Source: Paenibacillus sp. FSL R5-0341 (GTDB lineage Bacteria > Bacillota > Bacilli > Paenibacillales > Paenibacillaceae). Taken from it: a DNA stretch of 64,000 nt. The position numbers and the translations under genes are program-made. The stretch lies in NCBI RefSeq assembly GCF_037975235.1, contig NZ_CP150241.1, forward strand, positions 5,270,001 through 5,334,000, read 5' to 3'. Below, piece after piece: positions 43,275 through 51,561 of the stretch. The notes under the pieces are model-generated. The model did no database searches. It was not told where the DNA came from and saw only the letters and a list, made by a program, of their open reading frames with translations. Within the stretch, counting starts at the first letter, position 1. Each line of letters opens with the position of its first letter.

Positions 43275-46091
43275 ATGACACGCAAACTCAAACCGAAAGG
43301 CATCATTCCCAAAGTAACTGCCATGGTCCTGACTACGGCTCTGCTTGGACAAGTTGTTGCATCATCCGTTTATGCCGGAGACACGCTCCCTTACACCGGT
43401 GAAAGTGCCAAAGGGGTAAATCAACCCTATCAACATGGGTACACCTCAGCCCAGATTCTGAACTGGACACCGGAAAGTGATATCCATGGTGATCTGCTTC
43501 GTGCCCATGTTCCCTTGCAGCCACGTAATGAAGCGTTCTCTGCTACACAGGCATATCCTGAGCTTAGCCCGGACACCCAGCTATTTACGATGAGTGGTGA
43601 TTACGGCAATGCATTCTTCGATAGCACACCATATACCAATGAATTCAGCCAGTATCTCTTTAACTATTGGCAATATACAGACTACTACAGCTATTGGCAC
43701 GGCATGGCCTCTGCGGGAGTACCGGAGGAGCTGTATGACCCTAGTAAGGAATGGACGGAGAAATATTTCGAGTTTGGTATTTTGAACATTCCGAATCCGG
43801 CATACACCAATGCAGCCCATAAGAATGGCGTTAAATCCATTGCCAACATCTTTTTCTCGGACAATGACCGTGGACCACAGACGTACAAACAAATGCTGAT
43901 CCAGGATGAAAACGGTCATTTCCCTGTGGCCGAGAAGCTGGCCGAGATGGCAGAATACTACAACTACGATGGATACTTCTTCAATCAGGAAGAGGTTGCC
44001 CGGGGTGTAGCCCCTGAGGATATCGCTTCCTACAAGAAATTCATGAAATATCTAAGAGATAAAGGCCTGTATGTCCAGTGGTATGATTCCACAATCAATA
44101 CAACGGGCAAGATTCAGTACCAGAATCAATTTAATGGGCTCAATAGCCCCTTTGTACAGGATTCCGTTCTCGGCAGAGTCTCGGATTCCATCTTCCTGAA
44201 CTATGTATGGAACCACAAGATGCTCCGCGATTCCCGTGATCATGCTCTTAGCCTGGGATTGGATCCACTGGAAACCGTATTTGCTGGTGTCGAAGGTGGA
44301 CATGACAAATTCGGCCGCTGGAAGCAGTCCTACGACCTGCGTCATAACTTGGATGAGAACGGTCAGCCTATGAATAGTATCGCGACACTCGGTGCTGACT
44401 TCACCCACAACGCCTTGGATGAAGAGATGGGCGATGGCAGTACCAATCATCGAGCTGAGGATGAGTACCAGTGGATGACCTTTGTACGTGATCGCGCCTG
44501 GTGGTCTGGTCCAAATCAAGACCCGACAGATGCACGTCGTAATGCGTCTGCCAATCTGTCGGATGTGTATGCTTCCGGCGCAAACTGGGATGGAATCGCT
44601 GCATATCTTACCGAGCGATCCGTCATCAACGGCTCTAATTTTGCAACAAACTTCAATACGGGCCACGGTCTGAAATATTATGAAGACGGCACTGTCTCGA
44701 ACGATAAAGAATGGTCCAATATCAACATTCAGGATATCCCTGTCACTTGGCAATGGTGGATGGATAGTGAAGGCGACAAGCTAATTGTTGATTTTGATTA
44801 TGGTCCCTCTTATGAGAAAGGCGCAAGGTACAACTATGACTCCATTGGCGCGTTTAATGGCGGCAGCTCTCTCGTGGTGAACGGTACACTGAACGCGGAG
44901 AACTTCCTGCGTCTGTACAAAACCGACCTGTCCGTCAACGGACAATCCAAACTGGAGCTCACGTATAACAAACCGTCAACTAGCGATGCTTCTTCCCTGC
45001 ATGTTGGGCTGATCTTCGAAGATGATCCATCCAACGTGGTCAATGTAAATGTGCCTAATGCAGGCCAGCATACGGAAGGCTGGAAGACAACTTCGCTGGA
45101 TTTGAGCGCCTATCAAGGAAAAACCATTGCCGCTATGGGATTATCCTTTGACCCGAATGGCGAGGCAATAGAGAATTACCAGATGAATATTGGCGGGATC
45201 CGCATTTCCGACGGTTCAGCGGCTGTACCGGATGCACCTACCGGATTCCATATTGCCAAAGCACTGACCAACACCAATGAACTGGTTGTTGCATGGGATA
45301 TGAAGGACTATTCAGAGGTCAAACAATACAATTTATATGAAAATGGTGCCTATGTTGGTGGCGTGTATGATTCTACTTTTTATATCAAATCGCTAAAACA
45401 GCCGTCTGGTGAACTGTCCATTCGTGCGGTTGGTGCAGATGGTACCGAGAGTGAAGCAACCGTCCTGCCTTACGATCTGAATGCAGCCGTTCAGAATATT
45501 GATGTGAAATTCAAAAAGAATGGCGATGCCATCGTAAGCTGGAAAAACCCGAAAAAAGCAAAAGATTCGGGCAAAGACAAAGATAAGAATAAGGACAAGG
45601 ATAAAAAGAAAGACAAAGGTAAAGGCAATGAGTCTATTCAACTCACACTACAAACCGAATACACGAAAGAACCCTTCACCACGTCTCTTCAGGTCAAAAA
45701 AGGAAAACAATCTGCCGTCCTGACCGGACTTCCAACCAATGGTGAGCATTACGTGCTGAACATCGCCATTGGCGGCCAGAACCCGGTTACCCATACCGGA
45801 CAGCTCGCAGATCTTCAGATTACACCATACGCCAAGGAAAAGGTCACTGTAAAAGATGGGAAATATACATTAGCCCTCCCGGATCTGGAGGACTGGTACA
45901 AGATCTATGTTTATGAAAATGGGGTGGCACGCGAGTTCGGAGTCACTTACGTTTCGCAGAAATTCCCGTATATCATTCGGGGAAGAACGAAGCTGAGTGA
46001 ACTGACCTTCACACCATCGTCCAGCAGCAGCTCTTTGAAGCTGGTCATTGAGGATTATGCAGGCAATCAGGCCACTACGATTCTGAGGTAA
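43275..46091 (+). CDS. Secreted GH85 endo-beta-N-acetylglucosaminidase
   Basis: Cuts the chitobiose core of N-glycans outside the cell and releases high-mannose or hybrid oligosaccharides. The 938-aa protein has a signal peptide to about residue 34 (VYA cut). The GH85 barrel has YDGYFFNQEE with the substrate-assisting Asn237 and acid Glu239, the Asn-x-Glu pair of Endo-D and Endo-A. A jelly-roll carbohydrate-binding region covers about 530-660 and a fibronectin III-like domain about 660-750. A Lys/Asp linker (about 760-785) precedes a C-terminal domain. There is no LPxTG anchor, so it is probably released. GAAGGAGG precedes the ATG. Confidence 0.94.
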   Translation: MTRKLKPKGIIPKVTAMVLTTALLGQVVASSVYAGDTLPYTGESAKGVNQPYQHGYTSAQILNWTPESDIHGDLLRAHVPLQPRNEAFSATQAYPELSPDTQLFTMSGDYGNAFFDSTPYTNEFSQYLFNYWQYTDYYSYWHGMASAGVPEELYDPSKEWTEKYFEFGILNIPNPAYTNAAHKNGVKSIANIFFSDNDRGPQTYKQMLIQDENGHFPVAEKLAEMAEYYNYDGYFFNQEEVARGVAPEDIASYKKFMKYLRDKGLYVQWYDSTINTTGKIQYQNQFNGLNSPFVQDSVLGRVSDSIFLNYVWNHKMLRDSRDHALSLGLDPLETVFAGVEGGHDKFGRWKQSYDLRHNLDENGQPMNSIATLGADFTHNALDEEMGDGSTNHRAEDEYQWMTFVRDRAWWSGPNQDPTDARRNASANLSDVYASGANWDGIAAYLTERSVINGSNFATNFNTGHGLKYYEDGTVSNDKEWSNINIQDIPVTWQWWMDSEGDKLIVDFDYGPSYEKGARYNYDSIGAFNGGSSLVVNGTLNAENFLRLYKTDLSVNGQSKLELTYNKPSTSDASSLHVGLIFEDDPSNVVNVNVPNAGQHTEGWKTTSLDLSAYQGKTIAAMGLSFDPNGEAIENYQMNIGGIRISDGSAAVPDAPTGFHIAKALTNTNELVVAWDMKDYSEVKQYNLYENGAYVGGVYDSTFYIKSLKQPSGELSIRAVGADGTESEATVLPYDLNAAVQNIDVKFKKNGDAIVSWKNPKKAKDSGKDKDKNKDKDKKKDKGKGNESIQLTLQTEYTKEPFTTSLQVKKGKQSAVLTGLPTNGEHYVLNIAIGGQNPVTHTGQLADLQITPYAKEKVTVKDGKYTLALPDLEDWYKIYVYENGVAREFGVTYVSQKFPYIIRGRTKLSELTFTPSSSSSSLKLVIEDYAGNQATTILR

Positions 46092-46146
46092 CATTGCAAG
46101 GTATTTTCAAACTAACCTGTATAACATTAGCCACTTACATCTATTT

Positions 46147-46204
46147 TAATAAAAGAGAGCCCTCTCACTTCCTTGATAGGAAGTTGAAGGGGCTCTCTTT
46201 TATT
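46147..46204. terminator. Strong bidirectional terminator after GH85
   Basis: TAATAAAAGAGAGCCC and GGGGCTCTCTTTTATTA enclose an inner CACTTCC/GGAAGT stem. It works for both the GH85 gene and the convergent MORN gene. Confidence 0.85.
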
Positions 46205-46313
46205 AATCTCAAAAAACATCTCGAAAATCATTGACGATATAACTAGCTTGAGAAAGTACCGGAAGATGAAATTGTTTATGTGTAATCTAAATTCTTTATT
46301 TCCAACATAAAAT

Positions 46314-47192
46314 TTATAGCTGATTATATAGTTTCTTGAAATTAGAAATGTATGGGTCAAGAAGATACAACTTCTTCTTTATAATTCTCTCTCTATATTT
46401 AGAGAGTTCTTCGGAAGTATTCACTACTTTATAGCTTTTAATTTTAGCTTTCTTCACAATTCCAATGGAAATTTTATCATTATACGGGTCAAACAGCTCG
46501 ATCGTTCCATTAAATAAACTAGTTCCTCCATTAGGACCCTTTTTATACGTTCCATATTGATATACGTTTTTTTTCTCTTCCGTATATTGCATAAGAAATC
46601 CAGATTCTTTTTTAAAATTCAAAGATGCAAACAAGGACATATTTTCTGCTTTTAATGGAACATTTAAATCATTGGAGTCTTCTAAACCGAGAGCGACCAT
46701 CACATTATCGTTCATGTACCTAAAAACCAATTCAGTATCTAAACTCAAGTCCTTTATCACTGTGTATCCAGATACAGGCTGACCATCTTTAAAAGTACCC
46801 TGATGTGCCGTAGCTCGATCATATTCTTCACTGTACTTACTAAATTTAAAATATTCTCTTAAAGTACCTTGCCCATTCTGTTTATCATTAGCCCAAGTTC
46901 CCTCATAAATGACTTGAGGCGTTTCTGTTTCTGGGTCTGATGTGATTAACTCTCCCTTCCCAGATCTCTTTCCATATTTCCACTCACCGGTATAAGTTTT
47001 ATACTTTCCCCATGTGGCAGTTCCCTTTCCATGTGGTTTCCCATCTTGAACTTCACCATAGTAGACACCTCCATTAGAAAGAGATAAAGATACTTCTTGT
47101 GTTGTTGCAGCGTAAACCCCTCTTTCAGTAGCTACATTAGACCCTATAAATAACCCTAGAACCAATAAAGCAAATGCAATAAATCTCTTCAA
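46314..47192 (-). CDS. Secreted MORN-repeat protein
   Basis: A 292-aa protein with a signal peptide (FIAFALLVLGLFIGSNVATERGVYAA) and two to three MORN-type repeats at about 45-115 (GGVYYGEVQDGKPHGKGTATW, YTGEWKYGKRSGKGELI, YEGTWANDKQNGQGTL). The rest has no recognised fold. MORN repeats mediate protein or lipid contacts and in bacteria occur in surface and toxin-associated proteins. The TTG at 47192 is preferred (AGGA 8 nt upstream) over a TTG at 47198. The gene is clearly richer in A+T than its neighbours and sits beside a gene relic at the border of the glycan locus, which suggests recent acquisition. Function unknown. Confidence 0.8.
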   Translation of the reverse strand: MKRFIAFALLVLGLFIGSNVATERGVYAATTQEVSLSLSNGGVYYGEVQDGKPHGKGTATWGKYKTYTGEWKYGKRSGKGELITSDPETETPQVIYEGTWANDKQNGQGTLREYFKFSKYSEEYDRATAHQGTFKDGQPVSGYTVIKDLSLDTELVFRYMNDNVMVALGLEDSNDLNVPLKAENMSLFASLNFKKESGFLMQYTEEKKNVYQYGTYKKGPNGGTSLFNGTIELFDPYNDKISIGIVKKAKIKSYKVVNTSEELSKYRERIIKKKLYLLDPYISNFKKLYNQL

Positions 47193-47271
47193 ATTCAAAA
47201 TCCTTTCTATTCTTATGTATTAGTAGGTACTATTATATATCGTATAAATGATAACATTTCTGTATATTCAT

Positions 47272-47325
47272 AAGCTGATCATTGAGAACTACGCGGGCAA
47301 TCAAGCAACCATGATTTTGAGGTAA
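47272..47325 (+). pseudogene. Relic of a second GH85-type gene 3' end
   Basis: The last 17 codons plus stop read KLIIENYAGNQATMILR, which matches the end of the GH85 protein (KLVIEDYAGNQATTILR) at 13 of 17 residues, with about 80 per cent identity in DNA. The similarity continues past the stop (GGATATTTCA, TTGTATAAC, AAGGGCTCT near 47398). Nothing GH85-like is seen before 47272, where the AT-rich insert begins. It is a fragment, not a working gene. Confidence 0.8.
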
Positions 47326-47504
47326 CCCGTCAGGATATTTCAGGCACGTTGTATAACTGCAAAGAAACGTAGGGTCCATTACTTCCAACAGGCAGTTAAA
47401 GGGCTCTATGTTTTGATCACGAAGTAGTATGTCAGGAAGGATTTGGGAGTTACAGTAATAACTCGATCTGATGGTCTTGATCAGATAAAGTGAAAACGTT
47501 GGTA

Positions 47505-47556
47505 ATTCAAAAAAAAGGCGAGTCTCCATTAATCGGAGGACTCGTCTTTTTGGTTT
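47505..47556 (-). terminator. Terminator of dnaB
   Basis: AGGCGAGTCTCC and GGAGGACTCGTCTT pair around an ATTAAT loop and are flanked by A and T runs, about 15 bp past the dnaB stop on the minus strand. Confidence 0.8.
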
Positions 47557-47568
47557 TAATATAAATAT

Positions 47569-49104
47569 TTAAGAAGTTCCTTTTTGCTTACTCGCCTGCA
47601 TCTGCTGGGCGAATCGCATCATCTCTTCGAACTCTTCCTCGGATACGGCGTCTCCATCGGTGCTTATGTCTTGTACAATCGGAATCTCAGGTTTGGCTTT
47701 GGTTCCTTTGCCGTATGTACGGGTACGGGTTCCAGCTGCACCAGCAGCCTGTTTGCCTTTGACCTTGGCCTGATCGCGAATATATTGGACGGCTTTCTCG
47801 TAAGAGTTCACCTGCTTGAGCAACATGTTGGAGGCGATCGCCTCAACGAAGTTACGGTTAATTCGCTGCTCTCCGCCGGATACAAGTAATGCCATCAAAT
47901 AATGAATCAATACATTGATAACTTCACCAGGTAACTTGTAACTCAGATCAATTTTCTCAAATATATCGATTAGATTGTCCGGTACTGCACCAGGGAAGAA
48001 CGTCTGCAGTAGACGTGTATACGGCTCATTCCGCAACATCATGTTGTATTGGTGAATATCACACTTGGTCATAAATTGTGGAGGCACTTCAACGTAGTAT
48101 TCCATCTGCACTCCATGCTCAACAGGTGGTTCACCGGAGTCTTCTTTCCGTTCTGGCTCCTCCATATGCTGTCTCAAAGCCACTACCTTGGCTGCCTGTA
48201 CAGTCTGTTGCTCATGACGCTTCTTCGTCTGCCTGAACTGCATGCTCGCCTTATGCTGGAGATCATCCAGAATCAACTGGCCCTGCGGACTGAAGATATC
48301 ATCTTCATCCAGCAGACGGCATACATCCTGCACACTGAGGTTAAACTTGTTCACGACATAATTTACAATGCCCAGTTGTTCATGATCGAACCGCAACTGT
48401 TCTACATGACGCCGGTTGACCGACTCCCGCGGAAAACGCAAAATAATGTCAGCGTAGTTCAAACTGTTTTCTTCCGCTGCATCATTCGTGCCTGTCCGCT
48501 GGGCCGTAGTCGATACTTCCGACAATGCTTGCTCCAACTCGTAATCAATAACATGTGTATTCAATTCAAATATATCGTAAAAGGGAACGGAAATATTCTC
48601 TTTATTGGCTGCTGGATAAGGCGCGTCCCCATTTTCCACTGCCGAGAAACCGGATCGCAGGGAAAGGACGGCAAATTTGCCTATCTTGTCACGAAGCAGC
48701 AGTGTCAAATGCTGTGTCCGGAAAAATTCTGCCGGAGAGAGCGGCGGTTGCAGCTCATATTCGTAGATGTAATCATCATTTTCCGGAATATATAGCCGTG
48801 AAGTCTGAAGCAGCCCTACTGCCTCAAGCTTGGATGTCTGCTCTAGCAAATATTTACGCCCTTTCTCACTTGGCTCAAGTCCAAGTGTCATGAACAGCCT
48901 CCGTTGCTGTTCAAGCGGCGAATAACCGACCTGTTCACCGGGAAGATGCTGAAACAACAGCCGATACAAGCCAACCGCAAAAGCACCTACCATGGGCTGA
49001 TATGCTCCTGTAAGCATACGGTCATCCAGGGCGCTAAGTCCAAACTCCCTGTATACGCAGTAGCGATGATGTTCAGTATAATGGTGCAGATTCTTCATGC
49101 GCAT
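47569..49104 (-). CDS. dnaB: Replication initiation and membrane attachment protein DnaB
   Basis: The B. subtilis-type DnaB (not the helicase) that works with DnaD and DnaI to load the replicative helicase at the origin and at stalled forks. The 511-aa protein has an N-terminal winged-helix part (REFGLSALDDRML...) and two DnaD-like segments (about 190-290 and 370-460, the latter with LPGEVINVLIHYLM). A polar C-terminal tail follows. AAGGAG lies 8 nt before the ATG. The terminator just after it means that dnaI, its usual partner in one operon, is no longer transcribed with it here. Confidence 0.92.
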   Translation of the reverse strand: MRMKNLHHYTEHHRYCVYREFGLSALDDRMLTGAYQPMVGAFAVGLYRLLFQHLPGEQVGYSPLEQQRRLFMTLGLEPSEKGRKYLLEQTSKLEAVGLLQTSRLYIPENDDYIYEYELQPPLSPAEFFRTQHLTLLLRDKIGKFAVLSLRSGFSAVENGDAPYPAANKENISVPFYDIFELNTHVIDYELEQALSEVSTTAQRTGTNDAAEENSLNYADIILRFPRESVNRRHVEQLRFDHEQLGIVNYVVNKFNLSVQDVCRLLDEDDIFSPQGQLILDDLQHKASMQFRQTKKRHEQQTVQAAKVVALRQHMEEPERKEDSGEPPVEHGVQMEYYVEVPPQFMTKCDIHQYNMMLRNEPYTRLLQTFFPGAVPDNLIDIFEKIDLSYKLPGEVINVLIHYLMALLVSGGEQRINRNFVEAIASNMLLKQVNSYEKAVQYIRDQAKVKGKQAAGAAGTRTRTYGKGTKAKPEIPIVQDISTDGDAVSEEEFEEMMRFAQQMQASKQKGTS

Positions 49105-49395
49105 AGCCTGATCTCCTTCTCCCCAAAAGTATGTTTATCTATTCTATCATAAATGTCTGATCCTCAAATGCTCAAAAACAGGTAAAAAGATGGCCTGTTC
49201 TCGCTCCGTTTCGTCCTAGGTCGACATCATTCACGTTTTCGCCGAATTAAGCAACTTTCAAAAAAAACATGTCGAGAGTCGCTAGATTACTATAAAAGCT
49301 GTAGCCGGAGAATACAAGTAAAGATCTGAAGAGAATGTTCTCCAAATGTATATGAAGTACAAGCGTACAATAATCCATCTTATATCAATGAATAG

Positions 49396-49447
49396 CAAAA
49401 AAGCCTTCCCTTTGTACTCGTAAGCGTTTACGACAAAGACAAGACTT
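49396..49447 (-). terminator. Hairpin and T run after the YuiB-like gene
   Basis: On the minus strand CTTTGTCGTAA and TTACGAGTACAAAG form a stem, with TTTTTT about 12 nt later. The TCGTAAGCGTTTACGA part resembles a CcpA site but is explained as a terminator stem. The rest of 49105-49490 shows no gene. Confidence 0.5.
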
Positions 49448-49490
49448 TCTCACGATTACAGTCATGCATGTGTTACCTCTTTCCAGCAAA

Positions 49491-49784
49491 CTAAAACATT
49501 CTGTATCCACCCAGACGCAACTTCTGAATCGTCCAGCCACTGATTACCGCACCAGCCAGTCCAGCGACACCCGTCATATAATCTACAAGCTGGAAAGAAC
49601 CCAGATGTGACACCAGAGATGACGAATGATCCCATAGAGAGTATACAACAATAGGCAGAATTACAATAATGAACAGATAGGAAGGGAACCAGGTTGTCTT
49701 CATCAGCATGTTTAAAATGAAACCGATACCAAACATCATAACGAAAAATAATACCATTAATACCAGCACAGGTATAAATTGCAT
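49491..49784 (-). CDS. yuiB: YuiB-like membrane protein
   Basis: A 97-aa protein with two or three hydrophobic helices (FIPVLVLMVLFFVMMFGIGFILNML at the N-terminus, and LFIIVILPIVVYSL). GIGFILNMLMKTTWFPSYLF resembles the start of B. subtilis YuiB, whose gene lies near yumB and yumC, as the NADH dehydrogenase and YumC genes do here. The ATG at 49784 has AAGAGGTGA about 10 nt upstream, while the in-frame ATG at 49814 has a weak site. Function unknown. The name rests on general similarity and neighbourhood. Confidence 0.65.
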   Translation of the reverse strand: MQFIPVLVLMVLFFVMMFGIGFILNMLMKTTWFPSYLFIIVILPIVVYSLWDHSSSLVSHLGSFQLVDYMTGVAGLAGAVISGWTIQKLRLGGYRMF

Positions 49785-49973
49785 CGGCCGACGTTCACCT
49801 CTTCTTTCACGCATTCGGGTTTCACTTCTGGATAGTAGTTAGTGTACCGCAAAAAATGTGGCGAAGCAACGAACTTTCTGGACAAATTTCCCTATATTCA
49901 CGCTCTGTCCATTTGCCCTTCTGCTTCATGTTGGGATACAATGTAAACGATAAAGCACTCACCCGTCCCTTAT

Positions 49974-50191
49974 AGTACGTGTTCAAAAAGACTGGTTTTC
50001 AGTACCGAGAAGATGTAATGAAGTTAGAAATGGAGCAGCGGAGCGTAGATAGAGCTACGTGAGCAACTACAATGTTTCCGAAGGAAACATACTTCGTAAG
50101 CATCCACTTATTTCGGCTGAATGCCATATTCGATGCTGATGATGCCACCAGGCATCATTCGTAATCAAAAGCGGACTTTTTGAACAACCAC
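49974..50191. repeat. Family 2 palindromic MITE-like element, complete copy
   Basis: Ends GTTCAAAAAG (49981-49990) and CTTTTTGAAC (50176-50185) are inverted repeats, extended by GGTTTTCAGTAC and GTAATCAAAAGC. Inner hairpins are TGTTTCC/GGAAACA and TGATGCC/GGCATCA. It carries no coding capacity. It lies just before hemQ, so the hemQ promoter may lie within or beside it. A remnant of the same family is at 22572. Confidence 0.8.
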
Positions 50192-50234
50192 TTATCGGGA
50201 TTTGGAAATATACCTTGCAGGAGGAACACAACCA

Positions 50235-50981
50235 ATGAACGAAGCAGCATCAACACTGGAGGGCTGGTATGCCCTGCATGATTTTCGCTCGATTAACTGG
50301 GCCGCCTGGAAAGCAGCAGATGATGAAGAACGTGCTGTAGCACTAGACGAGCTTCAGGAATTCTGGAAAGAATGGAAAGAAGTCGAGGATTCATCCAAAG
50401 GAAGTACAGTCGTGTATACGGTTGTAGGTCAAAAAGCAGACCTCGTCATGATGCACCTGCGTGAAACGCTGGAAGATCTGAAGGCTGTGGAGAACGCGTT
50501 TAACAAAACGATGTTTGCCCAATACACAACTAAGTCTTATTCCTACGTCAGTGTAGTGGAATTGAGTAACTACCTTGGCAAAGAAGGCGAAGACCCGATG
50601 CAGAATCCAGAGATTATCGCCCGCCTGAAGCCTGTTCTGCCGCAACGGCAATACATCTGCTTCTATCCGATGAACAAAAAGCGTGAGCTGAATGACAACT
50701 GGTACATGCTGTCCATGGACGAGCGTCGCACCATGATGCGCAGTCACGGCATGATTGGTCGTAGCTATGCGGGTAAAGTAAAACAGATCATAACCGGCTC
50801 TGTCGGTTTCGACGATTGGGAATGGGGCGTTACGCTGTTTGCGGATGATGCACTTCAGTTCAAGAAACTCGTCTATGAGATGCGTTTCGATGAAGTTAGC
50901 GCGCGTTATGGCGAATTCGGTTCGTTCTATGTGGGAAGTCTGTTGAACGAAGGAACTTTGGAAGACATGCTTAAGCTGTAA
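50235..50981 (+). CDS. hemQ: Coproheme decarboxylase (HemQ/ChdC)
   Basis: Last enzyme of the coproporphyrin-dependent heme pathway of Gram-positive bacteria: it converts iron coproporphyrin III to heme b with peroxide. The 248-aa protein is of the chlorite-dismutase-like fold. Tyr144 in QRQYICFYPMNKKR is the expected radical-forming residue and His171 in MMRSHGMIG the proximal iron ligand. The ATG at 50235 has GGAGG 8 nt before it, and an upstream in-frame start at 50202 is not supported. The gene is alone and closed by a clear terminator. Confidence 0.94.
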   Translation: MNEAASTLEGWYALHDFRSINWAAWKAADDEERAVALDELQEFWKEWKEVEDSSKGSTVVYTVVGQKADLVMMHLRETLEDLKAVENAFNKTMFAQYTTKSYSYVSVVELSNYLGKEGEDPMQNPEIIARLKPVLPQRQYICFYPMNKKRELNDNWYMLSMDERRTMMRSHGMIGRSYAGKVKQIITGSVGFDDWEWGVTLFADDALQFKKLVYEMRFDEVSARYGEFGSFYVGSLLNEGTLEDMLKL

Positions 50982-50991
50982 CAATAGACAC

Positions 50992-51043
50992 AATAAAGCA
51001 CCGCGACAGCTCCTGTAAAGGATACTGTCTGCGGTGCTTTATT
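50992..51043 (+). terminator. Terminator of hemQ
   Basis: AATAAAGCACCGC and GCGGTGCTTTATT form a perfect 13-bp outer stem with an inner ACAG/CTGT pairing, directly after the hemQ stop. Confidence 0.85.
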
Positions 51044-51102
51044 ATCTATCAATATTCTAATACCTCAAGCTTGATTTAGATCTATATTGTTTGAACTATT
51101 TG

Positions 51103-51304
51103 TTTACACAAAAACGGAAAGGACAGAAAAAACCTGAAAAAGCGAAGCTACAAGCTTTCTGCAAGAAAGCTACTTCGAAAGCATCCACTTCGCCTAAAAG
51201 CTTTCTGAAAGAAAGCTGCATCGGAAGCATACGCTATCACCGGATTTTCCCCTTTAACAAAAGGGAATCAAAAAAATCTGGGGATAACAGCGATTGGAAG
51301 GTTA
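51103..51304 (-). repeat. Family 1 element, copy H (inverted, truncated, internal duplication)
   Basis: Begins TTTACAC and runs in inverted orientation. The AGCTTTC/GAAAGCT hairpin occurs twice (about 51150-51172 and 51198-51216). The expected final arm (TTCTGTC...GTGTAAA) is missing: after GGAAGGTTAT the sequence goes straight into the end of the next gene. Confidence 0.82.
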
Positions 51305-51309
51305 TGCCT

Positions 51310-51561
51310 CTAATCCTGCTCTTCATCAACCGCTTTCAGTGATTCGAGGAATTCGGCTGTGGCCCGGTCACGGTCACGACCTTTCTCTTTAAGCCGCTCA
51401 ATCGCGGGCAAAATGAGAATATCCACTTCTTTCTGCACGATATAGGCCAGATCATACTGATCCTGTTCCTCCAGATAACCACCGACCTGCATCAGGGCGT
51501 TGTATCGATCCAGTTCTTCACGCGTTAATAGTCCCCGGACCTGAACACTGCAATGTCTCAT
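51310..51561 (-). CDS. Small protein of unknown function, 83 aa
   Basis: Not recognised. It is an acidic, helical protein (LLTREELDRYNALMQVGGYLEEQDQYDLAYIVQKEVD) without membrane segments. Its ATG overlaps the stop of the upstream NADH dehydrogenase gene as ATGA, so the two are translationally coupled and a role connected with that enzyme is possible. Its C-terminus (AVDEEQD) ends 5 bp from the truncated copy H of repeat family 1, so the original 3' end may have been altered by that element. Confidence 0.75.
   Translation of the reverse strand: MRHCSVQVRGLLTREELDRYNALMQVGGYLEEQDQYDLAYIVQKEVDILILPAIERLKEKGRDRDRATAEFLESLKAVDEEQD

Noticed and set aside
49428..49443. TCGTAAGCGTTTACGA as a CcpA site
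   Set aside because: It lies downstream of a minus-strand gene inside a longer stem followed by a T run, so a terminator explains it better.
51310..51561. 83-aa gene as a shadow frame
   Set aside because: The shadow reading was rejected: the ATGA overlap with the NADH dehydrogenase gene and the protein-like helical composition support a real gene.
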